Positions 61,847 through 64,000 of a stretch of DNA of 64,000 nucleotides are shown piece by piece. Position 1 is the first letter of the stretch. Each line of letters begins with the position of its first letter. Under the pieces are notes generated by a model that was not told where the DNA came from, made no database searches, and worked only from the letters and a program-made list of their open reading frames with translations. The stretch covers positions 7,131 through 71,130 of the forward strand of contig PLMF01000427.1 of NCBI GenBank assembly GCA_003142355.1. The letters run 5' to 3'. This DNA is from Bryobacterales bacterium (lineage in GTDB: Bacteria; Acidobacteriota; Terriglobia; Bryobacterales; Bryobacteraceae). The position numbers were made by a program, and so were the translations under genes.

Positions 61847-62755
61847 ATGGAATATGGGATGATTGAAGATTTGGCTGGTACGAATCGTCCGCCTGAACCG
61901 GCTCCAGTCGTCAGGGCCGCCTGGCCCAAGGCATTGATCGTTATGGCCCATCCGGACGATGAATATGCGCTGGCTGCGACGGCCTATCGGATCAGCCGCG
62001 AGCTTGGCGGTCTCGTGGATCACGTTGTGATCACCAACGGTGAGGGCGGCTACCGGTACGCGGGCCTGGCCGAAGCGATCTATGGCATTTCCATAGCACG
62101 AGAGGCGGACGGCCGGGCCAACCTGCCCACGATTCGAAGGCAGGAAACCCTCAACGCGGGCCGCGTGCTGGGCATCCGGCGCCACTACTTCCTGGAACAA
62201 ACCGATTCCGGCTTCGAAGGGGACTGTGCCGATGCGCCGTGGCACACCTGGGATTGCGCGTCGATTCGCCAGCGATTGGCCGATCTGCTGGCCGGGGAGG
62301 CTTACGATTTCGTGTTCACGCTGCTGCCCTCGGCCGGCTGCCACGGCCACCATCGGGCCCTCGCGCTGCTGGTGTTGGCAACCGTTGAGGATTTGCCGGA
62401 AGAGCGAAGGCCGGTCGTGCTGGGGGCCGAGGCGGGCCGGCTGGCGCATTCGCCGGGCGCATTCGGCGGCCTTCCGGAAGCGACGTTCACACGCACCGCC
62501 GCCGGCACACCGGCGATCGTCTTCGATCGCAACGCACCCTTCGGCAACCAGCCCGCATTGAACTATCAGATTGTCGCCAACTGGGTAATCGCGGAGCACA
62601 AATCCCAGGGCCTGTTTCAGACCGACTGCGGCAAACACGATGCCGAGCGCTTCTGGGCGTTTGCTCTGACACCGCGCGCCCTTGAGCGCTCCCGCGAACT
62701 GGCGCGCTGTCTGCTACCCACGCTGCGAGTGGACGACTTCTTCTCCGGCCTCTGA
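61847..62755 (+). CDS. PIG-L/LmbE-family zinc deacetylase
   Basis: The 302-aa product has the family motif AHPDDE (~34-39) and the distal histidines in GCHGHHRA (~164-171). It is soluble and has no signal peptide. Relatives hydrolyse N-acetylglucosaminyl groups, for example in mycothiol and bacillithiol synthesis (MshB, BshB). A link to thiol metabolism is tempting next to sulfur genes, but no glycosyltransferase or ligase partner is visible. The last 42 bp overlap the convergent ANTAR gene. Confidence 0.87.
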   Translation: MEYGMIEDLAGTNRPPEPAPVVRAAWPKALIVMAHPDDEYALAATAYRISRELGGLVDHVVITNGEGGYRYAGLAEAIYGISIAREADGRANLPTIRRQETLNAGRVLGIRRHYFLEQTDSGFEGDCADAPWHTWDCASIRQRLADLLAGEAYDFVFTLLPSAGCHGHHRALALLVLATVEDLPEERRPVVLGAEAGRLAHSPGAFGGLPEATFTRTAAGTPAIVFDRNAPFGNQPALNYQIVANWVIAEHKSQGLFQTDCGKHDAERFWAFALTPRALERSRELARCLLPTLRVDDFFSGL

Positions 62756-63568
62756 CCTGTAACCGGATGTCGGATGACACGGCCGCGGAGGCAGTCCATC
62801 TCCACTGGCGGCCGGTGCCGGCGGGCCGCTCACGAACTCCTCGCCGGAATCCAGGGCCTCCGGCCTCGGGACAACAGAGATCTTGGCGGTCTCGACCACC
62901 TGGGCCGCGACGCTCCGCATCGGCACCCGCTTCTGGCGGCTCAGGCGCCGGATGTGGAAATACGCTCTCTCCTCGGTCCACTGGTACCGTGTTTGCAGCA
63001 GGCCCTTCGCCCGCTCCACGAGTTTGCGATCTTCCAGCAGATGTCTGGCTTGATCGAGTTCGGTTTCGAGCTTCTTCCGGACCGTTGCTCCAGTTAACAG
63101 ACTGGCCAGAGTAACACCCGTGTTGAGGAGCAATGAAAGGTCCCGCGGCTGCAGGGTAAGTCGACGCAAGCGGCAGAAGTTGACCACTCCAACCGGTTGT
63201 TCGCCATCGATCAGGGGCACCGAAACCACCCCCTCGAACCGATGCCGCTCGAACTCCGCAAGCCCGCGGAATCGCCAATCGGCCCACGCGTTCTCATGCA
63301 GAACCACCGGTGTGCGCTTCGCCGGCTGCCAGGCGGTTGGATCGGCCGAGTCCAGACTGAATCCGGCGTCCTTGTGCGGCGCCAGGCCGGCCCACGCCGC
63401 CAGCCACGCGCTGGTTCCAGCGGCTTCGAAACGGTACACGTACGCGCCCTGCGCGCTGGTCTGCGCCAAAGCCAAATCCAGCAGCGGCCGGATCAGATTG
63501 TGTTGTCCGTGCGCCGGCTCGGCCGGGTGGCCCGGGCGGTGAAATAGAAGTGCGCTTGTCGACTGCAT
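62714..63568 (-). CDS. GAF-ANTAR transcription antitermination regulator
   Basis: The 284-aa product from ATG 63568 (GGGAGG upstream) has a GAF sensor domain (~25-165; YVYRFEAAGTSAWLAAWAGL ... FEGVVSVPLIDGEQPVGVVN), a short coiled linker and an ANTAR RNA-binding domain (~175-235; KLVERAKGLLQTRYQWTEERA). ANTAR proteins bind paired hairpins in leader RNA and prevent termination, often for nitrogen or carbon genes. The C-terminal ~45 residues are Pro-rich and overlap the PIG-L gene. Its targets are not in the window as far as I can see. Confidence 0.85.
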   Translation of the reverse strand: MQSTSALLFHRPGHPAEPAHGQHNLIRPLLDLALAQTSAQGAYVYRFEAAGTSAWLAAWAGLAPHKDAGFSLDSADPTAWQPAKRTPVVLHENAWADWRFRGLAEFERHRFEGVVSVPLIDGEQPVGVVNFCRLRRLTLQPRDLSLLLNTGVTLASLLTGATVRKKLETELDQARHLLEDRKLVERAKGLLQTRYQWTEERAYFHIRRLSRQKRVPMRSVAAQVVETAKISVVPRPEALDSGEEFVSGPPAPAASGDGLPPRPCHPTSGYRSEAGEEVVHSQRG

Positions 63569-64000
63569 TGGAATCCTCCCTATGACCTTATAAACAGATC
63601 CACTCGAATGTTCGTCCCGGACGGGACCGGATTCAGGTTGCGAATTAGCGGCGACAACAGCCAGGGGCACTCGGTCCCAGGCATGTCATGGGGAAGGCAC
63701 TGTTTGAAAGCCGTTGCTCCATCAGTAAACGTACCATTCCCTATAGGATTAGTCTAATCCTCGTGAAATGTCAACAGCGATTCCGCAAGCCGGGGGGCGG
63801 ACCACAGGCAGCGCGCTGATTTGGCGCGAGTTGGCAGCAGAGGGCAGGCATTGGGAAATTGTAAAGGCGTTTGGGGGGCGCAAGGGCCTTGACAGCACGT
63901 GCTGCGTGGTTGATTTTCGTGCTTGGAGGGAATACGGCGGCGGCGGCGTCCGGATGGACACCGGCAGGACCGGCCCGACGCATCGCGGAGACCTCACAGC
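63569..64000. other. Intergenic region upstream of the ANTAR gene to the window end
   Basis: No gene is supported here. It holds the 17-bp palindrome described separately, and, on the plus strand, a TTGACA with adjoining AGCACGTGCT palindrome (63889-63903) that may belong to a gene starting beyond 64000. Confidence 0.4.
63745..63761. promoter_or_regulatory. Perfect 17-bp palindrome upstream of the GAF-ANTAR gene
   Basis: AGGATTAGTCTAATCCT is an 8-1-8 perfect inverted repeat, about 180 bp upstream of the ANTAR start and facing an unknown gene on the other side. Its size and symmetry suit a dimeric repressor such as a TetR, FNR/CRP or Rrf2 protein. Confidence 0.5.

Noticed and set aside
63820..63840. 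Sigma-54-type promoter (TTGGCGCGAGTTGGCA)
   Set aside because: It lacks the TGC of the -12 element at the right spacing, and no downstream gene is in view.

Overview
The window is high-GC bacterial DNA and most likely comes from an Acidobacteriota chromosome of the Bryobacter/Solibacter type. The best clue is the C-terminal module of the 1271-aa repeat protein (30220-34035), with the GVVNGASF / PGSFATIFGTNLA signature of the Solibacter-type C-terminal domain (TIGR03437). A carboxypeptidase-regulatory-domain TonB receptor, secreted proline/glycine-rich proteins and many GTG/TTG starts fit this. The assignment is an inference; there is no rRNA or other marker gene here.

Layout. (1) 1-3326: small accessory genes (HTH protein, hypothetical protein, CPBP membrane protease) and a nucleotidyltransferase/Xre pair resembling a toxin-antitoxin module. 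(2) 3485-20882, minus strand: a complete type 2 BREX (Pgl) phage-defence operon, pglW-pglX-pglY-pglZ-brxD-brxHI, with 4-bp stop/start overlaps at four of its five junctions. (3) 21083-34035: a lipoprotein, an ECF sigma / anti-sigma pair, and a run of secreted proteins sharing duplicated modules, ending in a protein with a ~220-residue repeat. (4) 34036-38224: a decayed segment with tRNA-like fragments, short direct repeats, frameshifted remnants, an intact MntA/HepT-type module and a broken copy of an Rrf2 regulator fused onto a CpcT-like gene. (5) 39079-45114: a beta-propeller protein, an Oar-like TonB receptor and an M28 peptidase, probably for peptide scavenging. (6) 45180-48402, minus strand: marR-hgcA-hgcB-PLP decarboxylase. 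hgcA carries the cap-helix motif NVWCAAGK and hgcB has two 4Fe-4S motifs plus the extra cysteines, so the organism is a predicted mercury methylator. (7) 48635-61678: a sulfur island.

The sulfur island contains a beta-barrel-like protein, metY, cysK and an Rrf2 (CymR-like) regulator in one apparent operon; cysM, a Mec+-type JAMM protease and a MoaD-MoeB-rhodanese fusion in a second, which looks like the CysO/CysM/Mec+ thiocarboxylate route to cysteine; a divergent operon for a family 2A encapsulin, its cysteine desulfurase cargo and a serine acetyltransferase; and rhodanese-thiS-thiG-thiH for the thiamine thiazole. Together they would make cysteine (acetyltransferase, CysK/CysM), strip sulfur from it inside a protein shell, and hand sulfur on via rhodaneses and ubiquitin-like carriers. 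A shared motif (core ATGTCTAT) lies in three intergenic regions of this island and may be the operator of the local Rrf2 protein.

The window ends with a PIG-L deacetylase and a GAF-ANTAR antitermination regulator behind a perfect 17-bp palindrome. The most notable content is hgcAB with its own cysteine-rich MarR regulator beside an encapsulated sulfur system, the internal di-glycine of the MoaD-MoeB-rhodanese fusion next to a JAMM protease, and the complete BREX-2 locus.
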